Positions 55,048 to 63,884 of a stretch of DNA of 64,000 nt are shown piece after piece (position 1 is the first letter of the stretch; each line of letters starts with the position of its first letter). The DNA is from RDXT01 sp033765305 (GTDB lineage Bacteria; Bacteroidota; Bacteroidia; J057), in the NCBI GenBank assembly GCA_033765305.1, contig JANRID010000016.1:186001-250000 (forward strand), written 5' to 3'. The position numbers and the translations under genes are program-made. Under the pieces are notes generated by a model. The model did no database searches. It had not been told where the DNA came from and was given only the letters and a program-made list of their open reading frames with translations.

Positions 55048-56718
55048 ATGTATACGGGTTGGTTCCGCTCCCTGCTGATGACTGCTTGCATGGCCCTGGC
55101 GCTGCATGCCTCCGGGCAGTCGGTACCTCAGGTCCGTGCGGAGGTGGCCAAGCTGGCCTCGCCTGCGGCCAAGGTCGGCCGCCTGATGGAGGTGTCGCGG
55201 GACCTCACCCGCAGCAACCCCGATGCAGCCGTGCTCCTGGCCCGCGAAGCGGTATCGATCGCCCAGAAAGCACAGGACCCTGCCCTCCAGATCCGGGCGT
55301 ATGCCCATCTGGGGCTGGTGTACATGAACCTCAACCGCTACCGCGAGGCCATTCAGCCGCTCGAACAGACCGTAACCCTCCGCAGCCGGGATGCATCCGC
55401 GGCCCCGGCCCAGATCGAACTCTCCCGCGACCTGCGCCGGCTGGGCATTTCCTACGAAAAAACCAACGACCTGGACAATGCCGAGCGCCGCTACCAGGAT
55501 GCGCTCAGCCGCGCCCGCGAGGCCCGCAGCAATGAGGAAATGGCCTACAGCTACAACAGCCTCGGCGAGCTATACCTCAATCAGCAGCGCTATCAGGCTG
55601 CTATCGAGGCATTCAACCAGGCCCTCTTCCGTGCCCGCGAAAACCGGATGACCCAGTTTGTCCTGACCCTCGAAAAAAACCTGGCCTCCGCCGTCACCCT
55701 GCTCCAGAACTTCCTCAACCTGCAGAACCTGCAGATGGAGGTCAAAGGGGTGCAGGAAGCGATCGCTACGGTGCGCGACAGCCTGGCCCAGGAGCAGGCC
55801 TCGCGCCAGCTGCTCATCAGCGAAAAAGAGCTGCTCGAACTCGAAAAAGCTAAAACCGACGCCGAACTCCGGGCCAAAGAGGCCGAACTGCGCGCCAAGG
55901 ACGACCAGCTCAAGGCCCAGGCGGCCGAACAGCGCAACTACCTCATCGGCGGAGCCGCCGCAGGCATCATTGTGCTCATTGTGATCATCGCGCTGGTGGG
56001 GCGCTACCGCAGCAAGCAGAAATCCAACCGGCTTCTCTCCGTCGAAAAGCAAAAGGCCGACCGCCTCCTGCTCAACATCCTGCCGGGGCCGATCGCCGAG
56101 GAGCTCAAGGCCCGCGGCCGGGTGGAGCCCCGCCGCTTCGACCAGGTCTCCATCCTGTTTGCAGATCTGAAAGGCTTCACCGCCATCGCCGCCCGGATGA
56201 GCCCGGAGCAGCTCATCGAGCAGCTGGGCGATGCCTTCAGCCACTTCGACCAGATCGTGGAGCGCTACGGGCTCGAGAAAATCAAAACCATCGGAGATGC
56301 CTACATGGCCGTAGCCGGCCTCACCCAGCCCGATCCGGATCATGCCTACCATGCCGTAGCCGCCGCGCTGGATATGCAGGCGTATATGGAAGAGCTGGGC
56401 TGGCGGCAGACCTCGGTCGGCAGCACGCCGTGGACCCTGCGGGTCGGGATTCATTCCGGGCCGGTCATTGCCGGGGTGATCGGAGAGAAAAAATTCGCCT
56501 ACGACATCTGGGGCGACGCGGTAAACCTCGCAGCCCGGATGGAATCCTCCGGCGAAGTGGGCAAGGTGAATGTCTCCGCCGCAACCCACGAACTGGTGAA
56601 GCCTTTCGCCCGTGCAGAGCCGCGCGGCGCCATCGAGGTCAAAAACAAAGGCGCCGTAGAAATGCACTTCATCCACGCGCTGGTGAACCGCCCGGTCCGG
56701 GCCCGGCAGGAAGGGTGA
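55048..56718 (+). CDS. TPR-linked membrane adenylate cyclase (class III)
   Basis: 556 residues. Signal-like N-terminus, TPR repeats (about 30-215), a coiled coil (about 235-295), one membrane helix (about 297-318), then a HAMP-less linker and class III cyclase domain (about 355-545). Metal Asp in SILFADLKGFT, second Asp in TIGDAYMAV, substrate Lys in EKIK and Asp in DIWGDAVNLAARM specify ATP. The periplasmic TPR domain is the probable sensor. Faces the Crp-like gene head-to-head across 163 nt. Confidence 0.93.
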   Translation: MYTGWFRSLLMTACMALALHASGQSVPQVRAEVAKLASPAAKVGRLMEVSRDLTRSNPDAAVLLAREAVSIAQKAQDPALQIRAYAHLGLVYMNLNRYREAIQPLEQTVTLRSRDASAAPAQIELSRDLRRLGISYEKTNDLDNAERRYQDALSRAREARSNEEMAYSYNSLGELYLNQQRYQAAIEAFNQALFRARENRMTQFVLTLEKNLASAVTLLQNFLNLQNLQMEVKGVQEAIATVRDSLAQEQASRQLLISEKELLELEKAKTDAELRAKEAELRAKDDQLKAQAAEQRNYLIGGAAAGIIVLIVIIALVGRYRSKQKSNRLLSVEKQKADRLLLNILPGPIAEELKARGRVEPRRFDQVSILFADLKGFTAIAARMSPEQLIEQLGDAFSHFDQIVERYGLEKIKTIGDAYMAVAGLTQPDPDHAYHAVAAALDMQAYMEELGWRQTSVGSTPWTLRVGIHSGPVIAGVIGEKKFAYDIWGDAVNLAARMESSGEVGKVNVSAATHELVKPFARAEPRGAIEVKNKGAVEMHFIHALVNRPVRARQEG

Positions 56719-56740
56719 GGGAAGATGTAATCTGCCGGGT

Positions 56741-57619
56741 TCAGTCCCACCACTCGAAATTATCCGAGATGATGATTTCGGTCTTTTTCAGGTGATGGGT
56801 TGTTTTCATGGGAATGGTCCGATACGGAAGCCTATACGTTGAGGCTAGAGAACGAATTTCTTCCGTATCATCATACGTGAGCATGTATTTCCCCTGCAGA
56901 CATGCAGTTGCTGCAAACAGCCGCTCATGATCGATATCGAAATGGGTATACAGCCGTTTGCCTGCGACGGTATAAGGAGGATCTATGAAAAAAAATAGAT
57001 CACGACGCTCCTTAAGCTGCTCAAGCACTTCAAATGCGTCACCCCGCTGAAAGGAGATCCGGTCTCTGACATGGCCGATGGCAGCTATCCGGTGCTTTAA
57101 CGTAGCAGGATACCAGCGGGATGCGATACCCTTTCCGTTCTCCCCATGTTTGATAAGTCCTGAACCCTTTGCAAGAATGCCGCCGTGAAATACCCGGTTC
57201 TTCAGGATCGTGCAGAAAGCCATCTCTTGGATCGATTTAGCAGGGCTGTCAAGCGCTGCCTGAATATTCGCATGGTTCAGATCGAAATCCATAATCCGGT
57301 TTGCCAGCCAGTCATAATCGCCATGAATCAGCGTTTCCCATACGGCAGCGACGTCCTCGTCCAGCTCTATCATGGTGATATGCCGGGCTAACTGCTCGAA
57401 TGCAGCAGTTAAGCTCACAATTCCACCGCCTGCAAATGGCTCGATCAGCCCTGCGGGCGCTTCTTCCTGTTTGAGCCATCTTCGAACAACCGGTATCAGC
57501 CAAGTCTTTCCGCCAGGATACCGGAAGGGGCTTCGCTGCGGCACAGACGCAATATTGACCACCTGGTCTCCGCGGTCCGGATGTTGCAGATCTCCAAATA
57601 AAGTCAGTTGCTCAGCCAT
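56741..57619 (-). CDS. Type II DNA adenine-specific methyltransferase (Dam/MboI class)
   Basis: 292 residues. RYPGGK (33-38), SAM-binding motif EPFAGGG (60-66) and catalytic DPPY (213-216) define the D12 class of N6-adenine methyltransferases. It starts 2 nt after the stop of the NotI-like endonuclease and must protect the host from it. GC is visibly lower than in neighbours. The target sequence cannot be read from sequence. Confidence 0.93.
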   Translation of the reverse strand: MAEQLTLFGDLQHPDRGDQVVNIASVPQRSPFRYPGGKTWLIPVVRRWLKQEEAPAGLIEPFAGGGIVSLTAAFEQLARHITMIELDEDVAAVWETLIHGDYDWLANRIMDFDLNHANIQAALDSPAKSIQEMAFCTILKNRVFHGGILAKGSGLIKHGENGKGIASRWYPATLKHRIAAIGHVRDRISFQRGDAFEVLEQLKERRDLFFFIDPPYTVAGKRLYTHFDIDHERLFAATACLQGKYMLTYDDTEEIRSLASTYRLPYRTIPMKTTHHLKKTEIIISDNFEWWD

Positions 57620-57621
57620 AG

Positions 57622-58509
57622 TCAGCTATTCAGAAAGTCATTGAGGCTGGGAGCATCGGGCGGATTGGACTCCAGGTGCTCGTCGAGTTTGTGCTGCAGC
57701 GTTTCCATGAAAAGCTGCATTTCTCCTGGCATAGGATTCGTTACCCGTGCCAGCGCTGGCTCAAATGCTGTATACACGGTCTCTATGTGCGTGAGTCTGT
57801 ATTGCTCTATGTCGGGATTGTATACCAAGTCGTACAGCAGCCATGCAATATCGGCATCCTCGGAAGGTACGGTTGGTAATTCTGGGAGCGTGGCAAAGAA
57901 TGCATGTTGTAATGCAACAGACTGCTTCTTGCCCCAAGCCTTAAAGATTCCCCCTTTATAGAGCATTTGCGGAATCAGCCGTTTCCGGGAAGAAGAAAGA
58001 TAATCAGGTTTAGGGAAATTATAGCCAGCGGGCCATTGGAAGGAGGGGTCGGGTGCCTGAATGTACTGCTCAAATGGATTCCGCAAGTTGCCTGTGATAT
58101 ATACGCCTTGTACTTCGAGTGAGGCAAAGTCGAGAATATAACCTTGAGGGTCATAGGATACGAGCACGAAGTCGATGTTTCCTGCAGACTGACCTGATTG
58201 ATCCTGCAGCTTGATCTCCGAAAGGGATGTCCACCGCGCATGTGCTCCGAAGGCAAATGCTGCCGCATGCTCAATAATGAGCCAGTTTTCTCTGAAACGC
58301 ACCGGGCAGGTAATGACAGCCTGATTGCCGTGATGAATACTGCATACACCCAGCGGGTTTTTGGCCTTGTCCTTGGTGCAGTTGGGAACTTTATTGTTGA
58401 ATGGGCACAGCTGCTGGTTCCGGTAGCGCGCTGCGTTCACACCACAATTTGTTGTCGGAAACCCAAACACTTCCGCAAGCGGATTAGACAGCTTTGATTC
58501 GTTTGCCAT
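57622..58509 (-). CDS. Restriction endonuclease of the NotI family
   Basis: 295 residues. N-terminal Cys4 metal motif of the NotI family: C35 (LCPF), C44 (NCTK), C56 (GVCSI) and C68 (ITCPV). Catalytic candidates are D113 in GNIDFVLV and E132/Q134 in LEVQGVYITG, fitting the PD-(D/E)XK variant with Gln. In NotI itself the Cys4 site holds iron. First gene of a two-gene restriction-modification operon. Lower GC than its neighbours indicates transfer. Recognition site unknown. Confidence 0.85.
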   Translation of the reverse strand: MANESKLSNPLAEVFGFPTTNCGVNAARYRNQQLCPFNNKVPNCTKDKAKNPLGVCSIHHGNQAVITCPVRFRENWLIIEHAAAFAFGAHARWTSLSEIKLQDQSGQSAGNIDFVLVSYDPQGYILDFASLEVQGVYITGNLRNPFEQYIQAPDPSFQWPAGYNFPKPDYLSSSRKRLIPQMLYKGGIFKAWGKKQSVALQHAFFATLPELPTVPSEDADIAWLLYDLVYNPDIEQYRLTHIETVYTAFEPALARVTNPMPGEMQLFMETLQHKLDEHLESNPPDAPSLNDFLNS

Positions 58510-58572
58510 TCAACAAATATACGCTTCAGAACGGCTTTTTACACGCTATCGCGGTAAAATCACTGCGCACTT

Positions 58573-59298
58573 TCACTGGTCATACTTCCGCAGCACCTTC
58601 AGCGTCGCCTCGAAGTTATCGGACAGCGGCGCCTCGATGTCCATCGGCTCGCCGCTGGCCGGATGGGTAAAGCGGAGCTTGTGCGCGTGCAGCAGATACC
58701 CGTGGTTGAGCGGCTGCTCGTCCTTGCGGGTGCTCATCTTGTAGCGGCGCTTCAGCTCCGAAAGCAGAATGTCCTGGCCGCCATACAGGGCATCGCCCAC
58801 GACCGGCGTGCCGGTCTCGGCCAGGTGGATGCGGATCTGGTGCATGCGGCCCGTCACCGGCTGGCAGCGCAGCAGGGTGTAGTGCCGGAATATCTCCTCC
58901 GTATCGACCACTGTTTCAGCAGGCTTGCCGTACTTGTGGCTCACGCTGACTTTCTTATTGGTCGAGATCAGCAGCGGGAGGTCGATCATCTTCGCCTCGA
59001 AGCGGTGGATGCCCGCTACCAGCGTCAGATAGGTTTTCTGCACCTCCCGGTGCTCGAACTGCATGGCCATCGTACGGTAGATGTCCAGCCCTTTGGCCAT
59101 CAGCAGCACGCCGGACGTATTTTTGTCTAGCCGGTGGCACAGCCGCAGCTCCGGGTGATAGCTGCGGGCCAGCTCATTGAGGTTGCGCTGGCTTTTATCG
59201 TCCAGGCTGGCGGTCCCGACAGGCTTGTTGACCAGCACGAGGTGGTCGTCTTCAAACAGGATGATCTCCTGCAGCCGGTGCAGCGGTTTGGTTTTCAT
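58573..59298 (-). CDS. RluA-family pseudouridine synthase
   Basis: 241 residues. Catalytic Asp in CHRLDKNTSGVLL, substrate-binding RMHQIRIHLAETGTPVVGDALYG, and the last strand region. No S4 domain. Converts uridine to pseudouridine in rRNA or tRNA; the target cannot be told. Its ATG overlaps the stop of the metallopeptidase gene (59295-59298). Confidence 0.93.
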   Translation of the reverse strand: MKTKPLHRLQEIILFEDDHLVLVNKPVGTASLDDKSQRNLNELARSYHPELRLCHRLDKNTSGVLLMAKGLDIYRTMAMQFEHREVQKTYLTLVAGIHRFEAKMIDLPLLISTNKKVSVSHKYGKPAETVVDTEEIFRHYTLLRCQPVTGRMHQIRIHLAETGTPVVGDALYGGQDILLSELKRRYKMSTRKDEQPLNHGYLLHAHKLRFTHPASGEPMDIEAPLSDNFEATLKVLRKYDQ

Positions 59299-60026
59299 GT
59301 ATAGATCAGCGGGTCGTCAAATGCGTGAATCAGCCAGCTCTGATGCTTCAGGGCTTGGTCTGCGTGTTCGTAGCCCGGAAAATGCCGGGCTACCAGGCTC
59401 CAGAATGCGTCGCTGTGGTTGAGCTCGCGCAGGTGCATGAGCTCGTGTACGATGACATAATCGGCAAGTTCGGGCGGAAGGAAAATCAGCAGCCAGTTGA
59501 GGTTCACATTGCCCTGGCCGGAGCAGCTGCCCCATTTGCTCCGGAGTGCCTTGATGCGGATGCCCCGGACCTGCGAATGGGTCTGATGGGCGAGCTGCTG
59601 GGTGCGTGCGGTAAGCAGGTGGGCGGCGAGGGTGCGCAGGCCGGCGAGCAAGGTTGGAATCAGGGCCTCGCCGGGCGGCAGGAGCAGCGTGATGCGGGTG
59701 CCGTCGCGCTGGATGCGGCGGCGCGGGCCGGGCACGGCGGCCCAGGTGCAGGGCTCGCCCAGCAGGGTCACCTGGCCCTCGCGCAGGCGGCGGATGAAGG
59801 CATCCTTCTGGGCTGCGCCGGCTTCCATGCGCCGGAAATGCCGCAGAATCCAGGGGTGCTTGGCCCGGATAAAGGCTTCAGCTTCCGGCGTCATGCGGCC
59901 GTCGGGGGTCTGCACGATGAGCCGGGGCCCGCCGGCATCGGCCAGCCGCAGCCGCAGGGCCTTGCCGCCCCGCTCCACCCGGAACGGCACGGCAACTTCG
60001 CCCAGTCTGATCGTGCCTTGCTGCAT
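59295..60026 (-). CDS. YgjP-like (DUF45) zinc metallopeptidase
   Basis: 243 residues from ATG 60026. C-terminal KWGSCSGQGNVNLNW and zinc motif VHELMHL (HExxH), followed by the distal SDAFWSLVARHFPGY, are typical of the YgjP/WSS1 group. No signal peptide, so cytosolic. Coupled to the pseudouridine synthase gene by ATGA. Confidence 0.9.
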   Translation of the reverse strand: MQQGTIRLGEVAVPFRVERGGKALRLRLADAGGPRLIVQTPDGRMTPEAEAFIRAKHPWILRHFRRMEAGAAQKDAFIRRLREGQVTLLGEPCTWAAVPGPRRRIQRDGTRITLLLPPGEALIPTLLAGLRTLAAHLLTARTQQLAHQTHSQVRGIRIKALRSKWGSCSGQGNVNLNWLLIFLPPELADYVIVHELMHLRELNHSDAFWSLVARHFPGYEHADQALKHQSWLIHAFDDPLIYT

Positions 60027-60054
60027 GCCCGCCGCTGCCCCGGATAGGTAAAGG

Positions 60055-61116
60055 TTACAGGTATTCCACATCTTCCGTGAAGGGATATTCCATCAGCAGG
60101 CGCACCCCTTTGGCGATATCCATGCCCTCGAACAGGGTCCGGTAGAGACTCAGGGCAATCGGCGCCGTGATCTTATGCTCGGCCGTCAGGGCGTGGATAA
60201 TGCGGACGGTCTTGATCCCTTCGGCCACCTCGTCCATGCTGGCCATGATCGACTCCAGCGGCTCGCCCTGGGCGAGGCGGTATCCGACATTGAAATTGCG
60301 GCTGCGGCGGCTGTGGCAGGTGGCCACCAGATCGCCGATGCCGGCCAGGCCCAGAAAGGGCTGCACTTCGGCGCCCAGCGCCGTGCCGATGTGGATCATT
60401 TCCGCCAGTCCCCGCGTGATGAGCAGTCCCCGCGTATTTTCCCCGTATCCCAGGCCTTCCAGAATGCCGGAGGCAATGGCCATGATGTTCTTCAGCACCC
60501 CCGCCAGCTCCACCCCCAGCAGGTTGTGGTTGCCGTGCACGCGGAACATGCTGCTGCGCAGCGCATTGGTGACCTCCCGGATCACCTCGTCGAAGCGGCT
60601 GGCTACGACCGTAGCGGCAGGCTGGCCCTCGCCGATCTCGCCGGCCAGATTGGGCCCCGCAATGCATCCGATGCGCACCACCATCGTCTCCTGCCGGATG
60701 ACCTCGCTCATGGTATGCACCTGCGCCCGGCGCAGGCGCCGGACCGTATCCAGGCTCGTACCTTCGGACAGATCTACATCCAGCCCCTTGGTGCCGTGGA
60801 TGACCTTGTGCCAGGGCCGCAGATGCGGGGCGAATTTCCGGATCATCTCCCGGAAAAACTCCGAGGGCACCACCGGGAAGAGCAGCTCGCATTCACCCGC
60901 CACCCGCGCCAGATCGGTGGTGACCGTCACCTGCGGGTGGATGGCCTGGCCTTCCCAGGCGCGCTCCCGCATGATGCGCTCCGCCACTTCGGGCCGGCGG
61001 GCATAGAGCAGCACCTGCCGGTTTTCGGCCAGCAGGTTGGCCAGCACCGTGCCGAAGCTGCCGGCCCCGATGACGCCTACCGGTTCCTTAGGCGCGGAAG
61101 TATTTTTCAAGTCCAT
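60055..61116 (-). CDS. gpsA: NAD(P)H-dependent glycerol-3-phosphate dehydrogenase
   Basis: 353 residues. GAGSFGTVLA (17-26), catalytic Lys in GVLKNIMAI, and GLAGIGDLVATCHS with SRRSRNFNVG. Makes sn-glycerol-3-phosphate from dihydroxyacetone phosphate. Its start overlaps the acyltransferase gene by 29 nt; no later Met is usable. Confidence 0.96.
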   Translation of the reverse strand: MDLKNTSAPKEPVGVIGAGSFGTVLANLLAENRQVLLYARRPEVAERIMRERAWEGQAIHPQVTVTTDLARVAGECELLFPVVPSEFFREMIRKFAPHLRPWHKVIHGTKGLDVDLSEGTSLDTVRRLRRAQVHTMSEVIRQETMVVRIGCIAGPNLAGEIGEGQPAATVVASRFDEVIREVTNALRSSMFRVHGNHNLLGVELAGVLKNIMAIASGILEGLGYGENTRGLLITRGLAEMIHIGTALGAEVQPFLGLAGIGDLVATCHSRRSRNFNVGYRLAQGEPLESIMASMDEVAEGIKTVRIIHALTAEHKITAPIALSLYRTLFEGMDIAKGVRLLMEYPFTEDVEYL

Positions 61117-62800
61117 ATCCGGTCAGGCGATTGTGGTAATAGTACAGCAGGTTCATGCTGTCCGAGGCGAAGCTGAATTCATCGTGAAACTTGAGCGGGC
61201 GCTGCGCATGGTAAATGCCCAGATTTTTGATCCCGTGCTCGATGATGGTGGCCGTATCGTTGATCAGGTGGCGGGCCAGATGCACCTTGCCGGCATCGGC
61301 CAGCCCGCGCAGGGCCTCCAGCACCCGGTCCACGGCTGCGCGGAAGGTTTCGCCGTCGAGCAGGCGCTCTTCCTCCGGCAGCCGCAGCACGCCGTAGAGG
61401 TCCAGCCAGCCGTACTTCTGCATAAATAGCTGGAATGCTGCAAATGCCACGACGTGGCTCGAAAACACATGGTTTTCGACATGGTAGCGCTCTACGAGCT
61501 TTTCGCCCAGCATGCGGGTGTATTCGGCATCGCGCTGGGCGTCTTCGCGGATCTCGCCGCGGGTCATGAAGTATTCCCGGATCTGCACCGGATGCCCGTG
61601 CGGGTCGAAGCTGTTGCCGTTTTCATCCACAAAATTCCCGAACACATCCATCGGCTTGCCAAACGCCAGCACAATCTCGGAGCTTTGGCTGAAGGTAGTC
61701 CAGACGAACTTGAGGAACTTGCGGTAGTTGGCGAATTCGTCGTTGACAAGGTAATACTGCTCCTGGCCGGTGGAGGTCAGGTGCTGGTTGATGAGCGATG
61801 CCGCTTCCAGCACAAAGTGGTAGCTCATGACGAGCGGCACGACGAAGATTTTTTCGGAGCCGGACTTGGGCGGAGCCAGGAAATTCCGGCGCTGAGCCTC
61901 CACAGCCGTGCCCAGCAGGCCGAGCTTCAGTTTTTTCTCGATCGATCCGCTGCGGGAGCGCGTGCCGCCGGGAAAAAAGAGGCTGTGCACGCCTTCGAGG
62001 ATGGAGATGGTGGAATACGCGTCCAGGGTGGAGCGGTACACCGGATTTCGCTTGCGGCGGTCCACCTTGTAGGCCCCGAGCCGCCGCATGAAGAAGGGGA
62101 CCACCGGGTAATTGAACAGGTTGAGGCCTGCGCCGTAGATAAAGGCCGGCATGCCCAGGGCATGCAGCCCCCAGCCCACGAGGATGGAATCCATGTTGGA
62201 GAGGTGCGTAGGCACGAGCACGATGGTGCCCTTGGACGCCAGGTTGCGCAGCGCAGCGGTTTCGCCCATCAGGTGCACCCGTTCCTGCAGCTGCACGCTG
62301 TGGTTGATGACGGATTTGAGGGTTTTGCCGGCGGAGGCATTGAGCAGGGTGGAAAAAAACAGCGGAAGGAAGCGCTTGGCGAAGTGGTAGCTGGCTGGCA
62401 CGAAATCGGTCACGATTTCATTGGCATAGCGGTCCACGATGCGCTCCAGCATGGCCATGCTCCGGTCTGCCAGCTCCTGCGGGCCGTGGGTTTCCCGCTC
62501 ATAGGCCACCAGTTCGCGCTTGATCTGCCCCCAGAACTTCCGCTCGTCCGGCGGATCCACTTTCCAGGGGTCCTCGGTCATGCGGTGGCGCTCCAGAAAC
62601 ATGGTGCGCTCCACCAGGTCGCTCAGGCTGATATGATCCCGCTGGGCCTCCTGGCGGAGCTGCATCAGGGCGTCTTCGCGCACCTGCCGCAGAAAGCCCT
62701 GCTTGTCCCGGAACAGGCGCGCCAGCGGCCAGTCGTGGATGTCCGGGATTACGGGTTCGTACAAAATGCCTTCCTCGATGTAATGCCGGACGGACTCCAT
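61088..62800 (-). CDS. Glycerol-3-phosphate acyltransferase (PlsB-like)
   Basis: 570 residues. Acyltransferase motif I HLSNMD (H199, D204) and motif III FPGGTRSRSGS (276-286), a variant of the PlsB/LPLAT EGTRS. A long N-terminal helical region and a C-terminal domain extend the core. Probably acylates glycerol-3-phosphate, the product of the overlapping gpsA; lysophosphatidate acyltransferase activity is an alternative. Confidence 0.88.
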   Translation of the reverse strand: MESVRHYIEEGILYEPVIPDIHDWPLARLFRDKQGFLRQVREDALMQLRQEAQRDHISLSDLVERTMFLERHRMTEDPWKVDPPDERKFWGQIKRELVAYERETHGPQELADRSMAMLERIVDRYANEIVTDFVPASYHFAKRFLPLFFSTLLNASAGKTLKSVINHSVQLQERVHLMGETAALRNLASKGTIVLVPTHLSNMDSILVGWGLHALGMPAFIYGAGLNLFNYPVVPFFMRRLGAYKVDRRKRNPVYRSTLDAYSTISILEGVHSLFFPGGTRSRSGSIEKKLKLGLLGTAVEAQRRNFLAPPKSGSEKIFVVPLVMSYHFVLEAASLINQHLTSTGQEQYYLVNDEFANYRKFLKFVWTTFSQSSEIVLAFGKPMDVFGNFVDENGNSFDPHGHPVQIREYFMTRGEIREDAQRDAEYTRMLGEKLVERYHVENHVFSSHVVAFAAFQLFMQKYGWLDLYGVLRLPEEERLLDGETFRAAVDRVLEALRGLADAGKVHLARHLINDTATIIEHGIKNLGIYHAQRPLKFHDEFSFASDSMNLLYYYHNRLTGYGLEKYFRA

Positions 62801-62902
62801 ATAGGGATCTTTATCGCTAAATTCAGGAAAAAGCCGCTACTTGTGCAAGAATGGGAGGGCAATGTGGGTAAATGAACTGAAAAACAAGCCTGGCGCTTCC
62901 GT

Positions 62903-63526
62903 ATGACGCTTAAAATGTACTGGGATCCGCTTGCCGGACGCCTTGGGATCCCGGCCGGCCTGAGCGGCCCCGTGCACCTGGCGCTGCTGGCCTGCTATGG
63001 CAGCCGCGATCGGCACTACCACAATCTCAATCACCTGGCGGCCCTGCTGGAGGATATTTCCCAGCATCCGGATGTCTGGGAGGACCGCGACAGCGCCGAG
63101 CTGGCAGCCTGGTTTCACGACGCGGTGTACGACCCGCTGCGCCCGGACAATGAGGCGCAAAGCGCCCGCATGGCCGGCGAACAGCTCGCCGCCTGGGGCT
63201 TGCCGCCGGCCCGGCTGGCCCGCATCCAGCGCCTCATCCTCGCTACCCGGCACCTCGACGAGGCCCCTGAAGATCCGGACGAAGCGCTGCTGCGCGACCT
63301 CGATCTCGCAGTGCTGGGCGGAACGCCGGATGCCTACCAGGCCTACGCCGGCGCCATCCGCCGGGAATACAGCGTGGTCCCCGAAGCGGCCTACCGCGCC
63401 GGCAGAAGCCAGGTGCTGGCCCGCTTCCTTGCCCGCACCGCGATCTACCGCACCCAGGCCTGCCAGGACCGCTACGAGGCCGCCGCCCGGCGAAATCTGG
63501 CCTGGGAACTCGATTCCCTGCGCTGA
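62903..63526 (+). CDS. HD-domain metal-dependent phosphohydrolase (COG4339-like)
   Basis: 207 residues. HYHNLNHLAALL, AAWFHDAVYDP and LLRDLDLAVLG supply the His and Asp metal ligands of an HD fold. Substrate unknown; family members are often misnamed after receptors. A 98-residue gene follows after 60 nt on the same strand. Confidence 0.85.
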   Translation: MTLKMYWDPLAGRLGIPAGLSGPVHLALLACYGSRDRHYHNLNHLAALLEDISQHPDVWEDRDSAELAAWFHDAVYDPLRPDNEAQSARMAGEQLAAWGLPPARLARIQRLILATRHLDEAPEDPDEALLRDLDLAVLGGTPDAYQAYAGAIRREYSVVPEAAYRAGRSQVLARFLARTAIYRTQACQDRYEAAARRNLAWELDSLR

Positions 63527-63586
63527 AGCCGCGCTGCCCGGCAAACCCTTTGCGCCGGATCGCAGTTATCCCTGCAAACCTGTGCT

Positions 63587-63883
63587 ATGACCGACCACCC
63601 GACCGAACGGCACCGCATCGGCCAGTATTACCGCTTTGCCGAAATCTACGAGGTGCAGCAACTGGATCTGCTGGTCCGCCTGTATGATGTGGATGACCTG
63701 GAGGCATTTATGCCGCCAGCCCCCTCCCCGCTCGAAAAGCAGGTATTCAACGAACTGCTGGGGGTGCAGGGCGTCAGCGGCTACATGGACTGGGAAAAAA
63801 GCGCCAATACCCTGGAGCTGATCCTGCAATGGCAGGAGCGCACCGGCAACCACGGCCTGACCCGCATCGAGTTTCAGGTCTGA
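63587..63883 (+). CDS. Small hypothetical protein
   Basis: 98 residues, acidic and soluble, with no recognised motif. The only notable feature is an aromatic N-terminal half (QYYRFAEIYEVQQ). It ends 1 nt before the stop of the convergent Lrp-type gene. Confidence 0.6.
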   Translation: MTDHPTERHRIGQYYRFAEIYEVQQLDLLVRLYDVDDLEAFMPPAPSPLEKQVFNELLGVQGVSGYMDWEKSANTLELILQWQERTGNHGLTRIEFQV

Positions 63884-63884
63884 C

